64,000 nucleotides of DNA from Anarhynchus alexandrinus (Eukaryota; Chordata; Aves; Charadriiformes; Charadriidae). Location: the NCBI GenBank assembly GCA_008711295.1, contig VUYV01000100.1, positions 803,106 through 867,105 on the forward strand, written 5' to 3'. This document shows, piece after piece, positions 26,101 to 37,862 of the stretch. The notes beneath the pieces are model-generated. The model was not told the DNA's origin, made no database searches, and saw only the letters and a list, made by a program, of their open reading frames with translations. Made by a program: the position numbers and the translations under genes. Position 1 is the stretch's first letter; each line of letters opens with the position of its first letter.

Positions 26101-29100
26101 CTGAGTAAGACACAGAGATAAAATCCTGAGGATGACATCCACAGCTGGTAGTGTCAGTGCTATAAGATTCAGATAGTTTTATGCCTGTGGGTGATTTAAG
26201 CCTGTAAGGTTTACAACACTATGACTATTTCTTTCCTGTTCGTTAATACCTGTGGGCACCACTGGAAAAAAAATAATGAAAATACAAAAAAGAACCAGGT
26301 CTTGACCGGGATTAGGTGATGCAGGCAACTCTAATTGACACAGGCTTTCTCCAGGGAAGTGATGAGTAAGGCTTAAGCCCATTGCTTGCTCTGGAATGTC
26401 ATAAAACACAGAGCCTTTTTCCTGTACTTGTGTGTGGTTGAACACTGTGTTGATTTAATTACAGAAAAAGTGATTGGGAAGTATTTTTAAGAGAGATTAG
26501 TCTCCTTTTGTCAGCTGTCACTGAGATGGATGGAACTCAGCCTTACTATTGAGGCACTAGCTATGAGCTGGTTTGCTGGTGGCTGAGACAATAGGCTGCA
26601 TATTTTTAAATTGTATCATGACGGACCTATTATTTAGGACTCCTTATTACTGTCAGTGTCACAACATCTTGCATTATTCAAAGAGAGCATTGCTTCCATC
26701 CGTCAGTCTCCCCTTTGCTGTCAAAGATGCAAATACAGGTTCTCATTGCTTAGGGGAAATTTGTAATATAAAAGTGAGGGAAGAAAGATGTCAGGAGAAG
26801 TTAAATGATATAGGATGAAAAACCCCAGGGGAAAGAGCAGCTGGAGCTTTGAATTTTTATACTTGCTACATAATGAGAAAGAAAGAGGAAGAAAGTTTCC
26901 TTTTAGGAAGTGCTGGAGAATTTACATCTGCGCATATAGGGATGTCTTTTTCAATATGGAGTTAGGATGCTAAAAATGGTGCTGGATATATCTGAGAGAA
27001 AGAAGAAAAGGAAAAGGAAACTAATCCTATACAAAGATCAATTATTAAGATTTTGAAAATGTAGGCTGAGTGGTATATAAAAAGAAAATTGTATGGCAGT
27101 TGAGCATATTTCAGAATACAGTAATAGGAAATGTGGCTGGTCAGATATTTGTAATAACTTGTTTTTCACTAAAACTGTTGACTTATTAAAGCAAAGCTTC
27201 TTGTGGTGAAAAACGGGTATCGGTGATTTTTTTAACCCAACAGTTGTTTTGGGAAGGGTTTCAAAAATAGTCTCAGTATCTTCTTTAGATTTTTTTAAAA
27301 CCACAATTTTTGTTACTTTTGTTAAGAAAATTAAGAAAAATTTGCATATTTTATTGTTTTTGTGATTAAAATGATGAATTTTGAGACTGTTGGAGTAAGT
27401 TATCTTCCATGGCCCCAAAGCGTTTGAAAATATCTCTTTTCAGTTTTGAACATTATTTGCAAATGTTAGTGTTCACCCTACTTTGAGATGGGAATACTTT
27501 TGATATTTTGAAATGTTTGGGTGTCACTGAAAGATGTTTCCTGTGAAAGTAGAGTGCAATAATCCTCTCTCTGCTACCTGTGTACCTGTTGTTCTCATTC
27601 AGGAAACTTCATTTAGAGGAATCCAGGGACCTATCCGCACAAGCTCTCTGGGACTTGAAAGTGACAGAAAGGGATTTAAATCATGGAGATCATACAGGGT
27701 CTATAGATTCTCAGCAAAGCTCCCTGGGCTCAGACCGAGGTAATTATGTTCTCCACAGGCTTAATCTGTATGTTTCCACAGAAACGCTGTCATTGTAAGG
27801 CATGCCAGTCACAGGATGTGAACAATCAGGGTGTATTGCTTTAAGAAACTTTCTTTTCTTAAATAGAAGGAAGCCAGGGTACTTCCTCATCTACTTCATG
27901 TTATATTTTCAGAGTTTGCTTACGGAACACTTACTTCTGTTGGTGTTACTTTCAGAGTTACTGAGGAGAGACGCAGTTTTATATACGAGTTGGGACTTGA
28001 ACAGGTTTTCCTGCCTCTGGTGCTACCCAGAGGGAAGGGCTGCAAATGGAGAGCAGGTGTTCATCTGTTGACTTGTCTGTTTTTTGTGATGCTGATCACA
28101 GCACTATTTGAAAAATATTTTAATTATGGAAGGTAATCATAAAAGATTATTCAGGTATTTTTAATTTGTGAAATCTTAGTGAAAAATCAATTCCTGGATG
28201 ATTTCCAAGCAAGCACCACAGGCTGCACAAAATAAAACAAAACAAAGTGTGGTCTTTGTAGTGTCCCTTTAAGTGAATTCTGCTATCATTGCACCTGCCT
28301 GCCACTATCATGGTGGCTCGAGAAATGCATTCTCCATCTATTAGCCTGGAAACGCTTTCAGCCAGAGAAGGGCCGGAATTTCATAAAGGAAATTTATTAT
28401 ATTTCAGGTTTTGCTGCAGAATTTTAGCCTATTTTGCAAAGAGAAGATGGGAATTGATTCAACAGGAATAGAAAAGCTGTTAGAGAAGAGACCAGTCTGA
28501 AGTGTATTCCATTTTCATTAGTGCAAAGACTTTCTATCTCCTTTAACCTGCATCTCACCAAACGTACAATGAAAAACAAAAGGTTCAATTTGTGCTAGAG
28601 CATTGCTAGAATTAGACTAATTGATTAACAGCAATTTCCCCCATCAAATAAATGGAGCCATGTGATTTCTGCAAAAGACAGAAATAAAGCCTGGAGGCCA
28701 GTAAGGATACCGGTTTGGAATACAAACAGGCAGGGACCGAGGGCAGGAGTCTCAACTTGAACGTAGCTCCTGAGCAAAACATTACTAGAAGCCTGCAGAG
28801 GCTTCTTACAGCTCTTTCTTAAACAGTTCCTTCTTCACAACAGTCTGAACTGAGGATAGACAGTTGTCCCGGGTCAGAGAGCTAACCTTGAGCTCAGGCA
28901 GCTGAACACCTAGGAGAGGAGAATGGTCTCCTGGCCCTCAAACTCCCTTGTCACAAAGCAAGCTACTTCTGCACTGGTTTCATTTTCAGTGGAGACTCGG
29001 TCCTGGCTCCCAGTTCTCTACTTTTCGTTCCTTTAGTGAAACCCTGTTCCTTCAATAGGCCTGTGGGCCTTGATCTCTTTCCCTCCTTACCCATCCTCCT

Positions 29101-30197
29101 TTCAGTGACTCTGAGTAGTAGCTCTTTCCTTCTGAAGAGTGCTTTAAATTTTTTATGGTCTTTTGTTTTGCATTTTTCAGTGAGAGCCTGCTTTCTTCCT
29201 CGGATTCTTCTTTGCCACTTTCTGTAATGTATTTATATCCGGCAGAAAATATGACTATGGAAGAACTAGATCAGCTATGCAAGTTGTCTTGGACAAAGCA
29301 CAGTGTTGGGTATTTAGGTGATAACACATTAGTCAGTAACACCCCTTAAGAAAAAACAGATATACTTTAGGCATGTCTTTAGGACCAAAGGATAGAGAAG
29401 AAGGAATACAGAAATAAGGAGTGTCTGGTCCAGCTTTTGGACATTGCTGAGTTGGTTGTTGGAAAGACTGAGACCTGATTTCATTCCTGAGTCAGCTAAA
29501 AGTGGTCTTGGGTATTTCCTCTGAATGACTCTGTGTGAATTCAGACCTTTGGTGGTGCCTTCTGGAGGTTCTCTATCTCCCCTAACTATACAACCAGCCT
29601 AAGATGAATTCTGTACTCTTTTAGAGGCCTAATATTTGCCAGTATTATTCCTCTGGATCTTTGTTTCCACACAGATGTACAAATAGTTACATGTAGATTG
29701 CTTACTGACAGGATAACATTTGAAAGCTATTAATTTTCCACCAGAGGAGGATAGATCCGATCATCTGCAAGAACATTTAAAATCGTTGCCACAACCAACA
29801 ACAGAATGATCCTCCCATAGCTAAAAATGAAACACAATTAAAGAAATTTGTGATAAAGAAATAGCAGGCCAAAGATGCAAGCCTGTTGCTTCTGTTACTT
29901 TTGTATAGAATCATCACCTAGATTTAAAAGATTAGGAAATTTAGAAGTGTGAGATCATTGAAAAGATTGGAAGAACATGATACAAAAAGGAGAAGAAAAA
30001 TCTGGGGTTTGTGGAAAGCAGTAAAGATAGTGGCAAGGAATTGAAGCTAACAGAAAGTAGAAAGCCAAAATCATAAAGAAAGGTAGGGAAGGAAACCTAG
30101 AACTTAAGACAGGTATTAAGGAATTACCATCTGCAAGGCACAGGAGTTTTAGAATAACGGCAGTTGAACAAAAATGTTTCAATAACTTATCACAAAA

Positions 30198-30249
30198 ATA
30201 CTAATAGATGAATACAACCATATACTAACAGATGAATACTAATAGATGA
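30198..30249. repeat. short imperfect repeats at a CR1 5' junction
   Basis: ATACTAATAGATGAATAC (30198-30215) recurs with one mismatch at 30222-30239, and its first 14 bases recur at 30236-30249. The third copy runs straight into the 5' end of the truncated CR1 that begins at about 30249. ATGAATAC also reappears across the CR1 3' junction (30976-30983). This may be a target-site-derived duplication or junction filler. Confidence 0.7.
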
Positions 30250-30979
30250 CCCAGCCAAGTGCCATGTCCTGCACTTTCATCACAACAACCCCATGCAGCA
30301 CTACAAGCTTGGGGAAGAGTGGCTGGAAAGCTGCCTGACACAAAAGGACCTGGGAGTGTTGGTTGACAGCCGGCTGAATATGAGATGTCAGTGTGCCCAG
30401 GTGGCCAAGAAGGCCAATAGTATCGTGGCTTGTATCAGAAACAGTGTGACCAGCAGGACTAGGGAAGTGATTGTACCTCTGTACTCAGCACTGATGAGGC
30501 TGCAGCTTGAGTACTGTGTTCAGTTTTGGGCCCCTCACTACGAGAGGGACACTGAGGTGCTGGAGCATGTTCAGAGAAGGCCAACAAAGCTGGTGTTGTG
30601 AAGAGTGGCTGACGAAACTGGGTTTGTTTGGCCTGGAGAAAAGGAGGCTGAGGGGAGACCTTATCCCTCTGTACAAATACCTGAAAGGAGGTTGTAGAGA
30701 CGTGGGGGTCGGTCTCTTCTCCCAGGTAATGGGCAACAGGACAAGAGGAAATGGCCTCAAGTTGTGCCAGGGGAGGTTTAGGATCAGGAAATTTTTTTTC
30801 ACTGAAAGGGTTATCAAGCATTGGAACAGTCTGCCCAGAGGAGTGGTTGAGTCACCATCCCTGGAGGTATGTACCAGACAGTGCTGAGGGACATGATTTA
30901 GTGGTAACGTGGCAGTGCTAGGTTAACTGTTGGACCTGATTATCTTAAAGGTCTCTTCCATGATTTGATGATTCTATGA
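30249..30979 (+). mobile_element. CR1 LINE, 5'-truncated, plus strand
   Basis: The element ends with the CR1 tail GATTCTATGA at about 30979 and encodes the C-terminal third of CR1 ORF2. It belongs to the same subfamily as 8281-8968, with shared [12 protein letters not shown] C-terminal text, and is truncated at nearly the same point. Its 3' end faces the 3' end of the next CR1 (31236-32333, minus) across about 256 bases, so the two lie tail to tail. Its 5' junction abuts a cluster of short direct repeats. Confidence 0.93.
30293..30887 (+). pseudogene. CR1 ORF2 C-terminal remnant, frameshifted
   Basis: The frame 30293-30601 (102 codons) carries the [15 protein letters not shown] and [18 protein letters not shown] segments of CR1 ORF2. 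The next conserved part ([20 protein letters not shown], then [16 protein letters not shown]) is in a different frame up to 30887. The frame changes at about 30597-30610. The RT catalytic core is absent through 5' truncation. It is a dead copy with no expected product. Confidence 0.88.
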
Positions 30980-31235
30980 ATACAGGCATGTATTTGTAGG
31001 TTCTTGAACATAGTCCTTCAGACAAAAATCCAAACCTTCAAAAGCTATTTTACTGGTTGTGTTTGTAAATCATCTTAGTTGAAGGTGGAGAATGTCTCAA
31101 GACCCAGCTTTAGCAGAAACATAAAAAAATTACTCCTTTGCTTCTGACTCTTAAGCTAGCAGTATTTCAGTATTGCTGTATTTGTGTAGAATGATTTCCA
31201 AAATGTTTCTCTGAGGCTTGTGTAGTCAGACACGG

Positions 31236-32333
31236 ACAGACACAGAAAGGTAGGGGTTGGAAGGGACCTCTGGAGATCATCTAGATCATCTTTGACCCCT
31301 GCCAAAGCAGGTTTACCTAGAGCAGGCTGGACAGGAATGCATGCAGATGGGTTTTGAATATCTCCAGAGAAGGAGACTCCACAGCCTCTCTGGGCAGCCT
31401 GTTCCAGTGATCTGTCACCCTCAAATAAAAGAAGTTTTTCCTTGTGTTCAGATGGAACTTCCTGTGTTCCAGTTTGTGCCCATTGCCCCTTGTCCTGTCA
31501 CTGGGCACCACTGAAAAGAGTTTGGCCCCACTGTCTTGACACCTGTCCTTTAGATATTTATAAGCATTGATGAGATCCCCTCTCAGTCTTCTCTTCTCCA
31601 GGCTAAACAGACCCAGGTTTCTTAGCCTTTCCTCATGAGAGATGCTCCAGTCCCTTGGCCATCTTTGTAGCCCTCCACTGCACTTTCTCCAGTAGTTCCT
31701 TGTCTTTCTTGAACTGGGGAGTCCAGAGCTGACACAGTATTCCAGATGTGGCCTCACCAGGACAGAGTAGAGGGGGAGGATGTCCTCCCTCGACATACTG
31801 GCCAGGTTCTTTTTAATGCATTCCAGATTACCATTGGCCTTCTTGGCCACAAGGGCACACTGCTGGCTCATGGTCAGCTTGTCCAGCAGGACTCTCAGGT
31901 CCCTCTCTGCAGAGCTGCTTTCCAGCAGGGCAGCCCCTAACATGTACTGGTGCATGGGGTTATTCCCCTCTAGGTGCAGGACCCTACACTTGCCCTTCTT
32001 GAACTTCATTACATTCCTCTCCGCCCAACTCTCTAGCCTGTCCAGGTCTCGCTGAATGGCAGCACAGCCTTCTGGTGTGTCAGTCAGTTCTCCCAGTTTT
32101 GTGTCATCAGCAAACTTGCTGAGGGTACACTCTGTCGCCTCACCCAGGCCATTGATGACTATGTTGAGCAAGACTGGACCCAGTGCTGACCCCTGGAAAA
32201 CACTGCTAGCTACAGGCCTCCGACTAGACTCTGCATCGCTGATCACAACCCTCTGAGCTCTGCCATTCAGCCAGCTGTCAATCCACCTCACTGTCCACTC
32301 ATCTAACCCACACTTCCTAAGCTTACCTATGAG
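31236..32333 (-). mobile_element. CR1 LINE, 5'-truncated, minus strand
   Basis: On the minus strand the element runs from inside the RT domain to a decayed CR1 tail near 31241 (forward CACAGAAAGG, then GGTTGGAAGGGACCTCTGG). It includes the 3' UTR block shared with the 62.2 kb copy, so the two belong to related subfamilies that differ from the one at 8281 and 30249. The 5' breakpoint lies near 32333, just upstream of the AAGCTTAGGAAGTGTG segment that is also seen at 61128 in the full-length copy. Boundaries are good to about 10 bases. Confidence 0.92.
31317..32291 (-). pseudogene. CR1 ORF2 fragment with RT core, still open for 324 codons
   Basis: This open frame starts [20 protein letters not shown], inside the reverse-transcriptase domain. 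It includes the PQG-region equivalent ([12 protein letters not shown], with Pro replaced by Phe) and the catalytic KFADDTKLG motif; FADD is encoded at 32103-32114. It continues through [12 protein letters not shown] and AKKAN to [20 protein letters not shown]. Between the EYCV and HEERL segments the protein departs from the CR1 pattern for about 35 residues and then returns, which indicates compensating indels. The endonuclease and the first half of the RT are missing. It is a retrotransposon fossil that happens to be open, not a host gene; there is no start context or promoter. Confidence 0.9.
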
Positions 32334-33882
32334 TAGTAAATAGGGTTTACCTATGCAGGAAGAGAATTTGCAACTCTATGTTCTCTCCTGTGCCGCTGTT
32401 TTCTTTTATTCTCTCAAAGCTTCCTGGTGTTTGCCTAAGTTAATTCATCCCTTCCCACCTCATAAGCAGGAGCTTTACAAGCTTTTCCAAATGCACTTTA
32501 ATTGCCTCAGTCTTAATTCCTGTTTAATAGTGTTAAATTTTGCAGCAAATTAAAACCTCATTTCTGAGGTTGAACTGTATCATGTCGTGCGAGTTACATC
32601 TTGACATTACTCTGTGCCCAGCTGCCCGCATGATAATTCATATCCTGAGGAGAGCTTCATGGTTGTTTTTAATCCAGCAAAAGTACTGGTGTTAATCTTC
32701 TGTCATTTCCAAACTAGAAACTGTGAAGAGCAAAAGTGGAATATTTTCCTTAGAAGTTTTCATTGAAACAACTGGACTGAGAAGTATTGCATGGTGGTAA
32801 AATCTGAAATCCTCACAGAGGCTGATGAAGAGACATAGCAGAGGCTATTGGAGAGCAAGTTTTCCTCATAATACTCAGTTGTTAATGTCTCAGCCTACCA
32901 GTCTCCAGCCTCCCTGCTGAGCCCACCAACAAAGATTGGAGGTAAAAAGGGAAGGGACAAGGAAAGGAACTTGTGCTCATTCTAAGCTGGAGGGCTGAGA
33001 GCCCTCATTGTTTGCAAATATTTGGTGAAAAATTCTGGGGACGAAAAGAACCTGAAAAATGTGAAGCCTTTCCGTCATATATGGGACAATGCAACTTGTA
33101 GGTTCTCTTCTTGCTGCCTTTGTTTTTGACTACAAAGCCAGTCCAAAGGATATACAGTATGAGCAAACATACAGTAAACAGCTTTAATGAAAGGGCTCTA
33201 CCTGGGGCAGAGAGCAATGTAGCTGACAAAGAGATCTACACTGATGTCTTTTGATTGACATGTGTACTTAATTGAGTGCCACATTGTGTTCATGTTATGT
33301 GTGTTCTGAGGCGCACAACAAGAGCTCACCACTAACAAGTGATAGCTCTGAGCATAAATAAAGTATTTCATTGATCTCGGAATGGCTGCAGGTGGACCTG
33401 TGGCAGATCATCTGCAAGCCACTGCAAACATAACGGTAGTCTAATCCATTTCTCTGCCATTCACAGTCCCTTCCAGAACGATTTTACCACTCATGCACTT
33501 TAAGAGATCGATTGGGGAAGCTGCGGGCTGTTACTGCAGGCTAAAGGCAGGCCTCCTTACCTCCTCACTCCATTAATGTGCTGGCAGTGAACTCTTTTTC
33601 TCTCTCTTTCCCTATTGGGACAGAAAAATGATGCAATTTCAACCGCTACACTGATCATTCTGCTTGGAGGGCTGTCTCCCGAGAGCTTTTCTGTGAATAC
33701 TGCTGTATCTTTAAGTGATTTCACAAATAAGTGGGTGAATGTAGAATATTGTGCACTCTGACAACTGCCTCTAGAGGAAACCTGATACAGTGACTCTAAG
33801 CGTGGCTCATGCTCAGATAGTCTGTGTAGCATTCTCTCTGTGGTCCAAGGTCTACTGATACATGATCATTTAAAAAAAGGCA

Positions 33883-33898
33883 CTTTTTTTTTTTTTTT
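33883..33898. repeat. poly-T run
   Basis: Homopolymer of about sixteen T bases preceded by a short A-run; no retroposed body identified. Confidence 0.8.
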
Positions 33899-35663
33899 AA
33901 GTAGAACACTACCAAGTCTCACAGGGAAAAAGGGTGCTGCTTCACTAGGACCCTCCCAACCAAACTCCTTTCTCATTCAGAACTGAACTAGCATAGAAAA
34001 CCCACTTAGTCTTGTTTTCCACTGTGTTTTCCACTCCTTTGAAGTGAACTAAGTACAGAATTTTTGGTGGTACACTCTGAATTAATGTGGGGTGTGCAGG
34101 TGTGCCAGTTTATATTTTCATAGACAATCCATGTCACTCTTCAGAGAGGTATTGTAAGATAGATTGGGATCATACTGATCAGAGTCAAAAGTCACTGATG
34201 ATATAATGATGGTTCAGTATAATGAAGTAGGCTCAATTTCATGCTCAATTTTCCAGAAGAGGAAAGGTGGTGTACTGGAGTTTGTATCAATGTAGTACGA
34301 TTCCTCTTGAGGTTCCTGGGTGCTACCATAAAATGAAAGTAAACTAACATTGGCAATATATAAAAACAGAGTCACAAAGTAAAATCATACTAACAATTAA
34401 AATAAAAAATAGCAAAGACTGTAGAGGTCAATTAAGAATCTGTTTTCGGATTGGATGGAAATCCTGACCCTTGGCCATCCGACAATTTCTCTTGCTTGCA
34501 GTGCTCAGTTATAAAGGTAGAGATTTTATACAGCTTACTTAGGGTTTCATCCAAATCCCCCTAAAGTTAGTGGAAATCTTTACACTGACTTCAGGGAGCT
34601 TTGCATCAGGTGTTTAATTTCAGTCAAAGCAGTACTGCTGCAGTATTTGAAAAGCCGTAGATGGGATAATGAGGGAAAGAAAGAGAGAGACTGGAACTAT
34701 CCTTTTACCAATTACCTAGAAAATCCAATTAACCAGTAATTTAAAGAAGTGGAAAGCAGTGGAGTTAAATAATTTTATTTCCTTCAGTTAACAATAACAC
34801 ATTAGGTAGTTAAGATGAAAATCATTTAAGAATCTAATACACTTTTCATTATCCATGCTGTTTGCTTGTGCATGTTAGCTTCAGCAAGGAAACCCGACCA
34901 GTCAATTTTCCTTTTCTCAGCCCAAGATTGCAGATTTGTGTATTTCAAAATGCTGGAGGGATTGCTTTTTAAAAGATAAATTAGATATACATGTATTTTA
35001 TATATTGAAAACCGTTTATTTAGTCATAATAGAATTGCAAAATCAGGTTTTGTTGGCTGAACAAGAATTTAAATTTAGGATCTTAAAGAAATACGTTAAT
35101 TATCCTGGTTCATGTTTACCTCTGATCAATCTTATTTAGCTTGAAGATGCAACTATTCTCTCCAGAATTTCATGTATTGCTCCTTATTAAGCCCTAAAAT
35201 AAAAAGCGCAACTTGTTTCCATAATTTGCACCTTGGCCTCACAATTTGTGTGCTGCTATGTTCTATTGTTTATGAGATATCCAAACTTGAAAAATCATAA
35301 TTTAATAAGAGGATCTATATCTTTCTGTGGGGTTACCACATGATCATGATTGTCACATTCTCTTTTCCATTATAAGACATCAATAACATTAAAATGTTAC
35401 CATCCAGAGATGCTGCTGCTTGGGAGGTCAAGAGTTAGTGGAACAATGAAGTGCATTACAGTTTCTGAGTAATTTTTAGTCTCTTCCTATTAATGTTGAG
35501 AGCATCCACAGATCATGTACTTGTAATCTTTTGTATCTCCAGGCAGATTATTATTGTTTAGTATCTCCCCAGTTGTGCAAAATGTTGGTATGTAGGTCTT
35601 ACTCCTGGCTTTGTAACATCAAATGCTTTGGTTTTGGGTTTGGTTTTGTTGTTGTTTTTTTTT

Positions 35664-35664
35664 N
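35664..35664. other. single N in a T homopolymer
   Basis: An undetermined base follows a T-run in a TTTGG/GTT-rich low-complexity tract. It most likely marks an unresolved homopolymer length or a minimal scaffold join. Confidence 0.85.
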
Positions 35665-37543
35665 CTGCAATGAAATTCTTGAAAACCAGTTCCCTTTAAT
35701 TTGCCAAGGGTAAACAGACGGTTTGGTGGTTCTTTTGATATAATGAAAAAAAAGAAGAAAACAAAACCCATAGAAGTCTGGATATGAAAGGCTTTCCACT
35801 GGCATCTCATATTACAGAAGAAGGTGAGCCTTGAATTCGGGGATTAACAATTCATTTAAGGAATATGTAAACGGTCTATTAACACATCAACATTCTACAT
35901 ACAGAAGAACAGATTCTGAAGAAATAGCACAATACGGCTGGGGCACATGTAATCCATTCACAGATTTGCTTCACTCCTCAGCCACTAGAACTGATCATGT
36001 TTATACCACCAAAAGTCTAACCTACAGTGTGCGTTCATGTACTGTGTATGTGTATATCTGTATGGAGTTTATATGTACTGTATCCATGCATTTGTATTCT
36101 ATAGGATATCATGCATTTCTTCCTTAATTTACTCCTTGGTTCCTATGGTGCAGGTTTCCACAGATCTTCATTACATCATGCAACACCAGGCCTAGTGCAC
36201 CTAAGTGGACTATATAGTATGACACACATTCAAGCTGGACAACCGTTGTTTTACCAGTCAAACAATGAAACAGCAGATGCCAGTCCAGTTTAAAAAGAAT
36301 GAGATGGAATAAAGGAGTACTTGCAGTCAGATCATAAGACAACCCATGAATATATTTAGAAGATCATTGACACCAGAAAACTGTACCACCCCTGGGAAAT
36401 CCATAGTTGAAATAGAATCTAAGATGGTTGTCCAAAAGTAAAAGAAAAGGATACAGATAAATTAGGCAGAGATCACTGCATTCTCTAGGCTACCTGATCA
36501 GTTTTATGAAAGCCTCAGACTGCATATGAGCCTTCTTATATCTGAAGATCTTAAATGTTAAAGGGAAAAAGTTGTAGAGGCTAATGGAGAATGGTGTGAT
36601 TAAAAGTGATTAGAGTGAAGTTCTGAGTATCCTCAACTCCTAGAAATTAGTCTAATATAAGACAACTTCAAGGCATTATGAGAGTATAGTAGCTCTGATG
36701 GTCCAAGACACTGACAAAGATATGGTTTGCAGACAGACACAGCTTTTTGCAGGGGTTTTATGCCTGACAGTTTACATTGTGATATTCATGCGCTTGCACG
36801 CACTAGGAATATACACATCTGCGCCCTAAAACATGCATATTAGGTAAATATGTCTTGTTTGTATTGACGTCCTTTTTCATCCTTTCACTTCTGACATGTA
36901 TATCAGCATTTGTAATCCACTTAAATGTTCTAGTTAAGCTGTCAGAAAGCATAAAAGTTTCATCCTGACCACAGGACGCACCATGTGCACATTTGTTGCG
37001 GTAGTGTAAATTTGGAGTATTACTGCCTGGAATAAACGAGAGGTACTAATGCAGCATTAGTGTTGTGGAGACTAGGATCAGACTTACAGAATACATGTGC
37101 TACACATGCACCATTTTTTTTTGACCATCGAAGTAGAAAGGAGCGTAATTTTTTTTAGTTCCATTAGCTAGCAGATTGTAGCTGTCAGTCTTGGCTCTTT
37201 GGTATTGTCTAAATCTAGTTGCAATTAAGCAAGAACGTGATTTGCAATACACTTAATAGCAGAATCTTATGTCCTCTTGCTCAGCCAAGTGTGTACTTGA
37301 GCAGAAGAAAGCAGAGAAGTGCCTTCAGCCCAAGGACGTGGAAAGTGTAACCCTATCGAATTGACTATCAATAATTAAGGTCTTTGATGCTTTGAATCAT
37401 TTAGATAATAAGATTGCTTTGAAGTAAATAAATAACAAATTAGAATTTGTGGCAGTCACAGGTGTTTGGCAAGACCAGCTTGTAATCAAAAGCAAAATGA
37501 ATGCATTTTACCATGTGTAATTAGAAAAAGAAATGAAGTTTAT

Positions 37544-37551
37544 ATGCAAAT
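37544..37551 (+). promoter_or_regulatory. candidate POU octamer (ATGCAAAT)
   Basis: An exact ATGCAAAT octamer lies in an AT-rich non-repetitive stretch that also has a GTGTAATTAG homeodomain-like core about 25 bases upstream. The motif is recognised by POU-domain factors in general. Function here is conjecture, since an 8-mer occurs by chance about once per 30-60 kb of both strands. Confidence 0.25.
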
Positions 37552-37842
37552 TGCAAAGCACTTTACTAAGAGATAACCGGTCAGACGGCTTTTTGTAATT
37601 TAAACTTTCATTTATGGGGAGAATTTGCAAAGTATCCATTTTCAATGCAATTTCAGTGCAGCTGGTTGAACTATCTTAGTCTTCCTAAGAGAGAAATTCA
37701 AACATCACTGGTACCATGCCAATCTTGTTACGGCACAGTAAGTACAACATATGCATTTTTAAACTTGTCTCTCTTTCACCCCCCCTCTGAAATGATAGCA
37801 AACAGAAATCCCTGAAGGTTAGGTGGAATTACTTGGTGCCAG

Positions 37843-37862
37843 TAAATAAGTAAATAAATAAA
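37843..37862. repeat. (TAAA)n microsatellite
   Basis: About five AAAT/AAGT units, with one unit varied by A to G. Simple tetranucleotide repeat. Confidence 0.8.

Larger units (their letters stand above)
20731..30197. other. AT-rich unique sequence, no gene recognised
   Basis: About 9.5 kb without a supported gene. The longest frames (157 codons minus at 23019-23492; 133 codons minus at 21043-21444) are low-complexity Lys/Phe-rich translations of A/T-rich DNA and have no domain. A 112-codon plus-strand frame at 22225-22563 ends at an AATAAA but has no recognisable motif and no supporting splice or promoter context. TTTGG and TTTG repeats are listed separately. Confidence 0.6.

Noticed and set aside
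31746..32256. Plus-strand frames of 64-91 codons opposite the CR1 ORF2
   Set aside because: They are antisense shadows of the minus-strand CR1 coding sequence.
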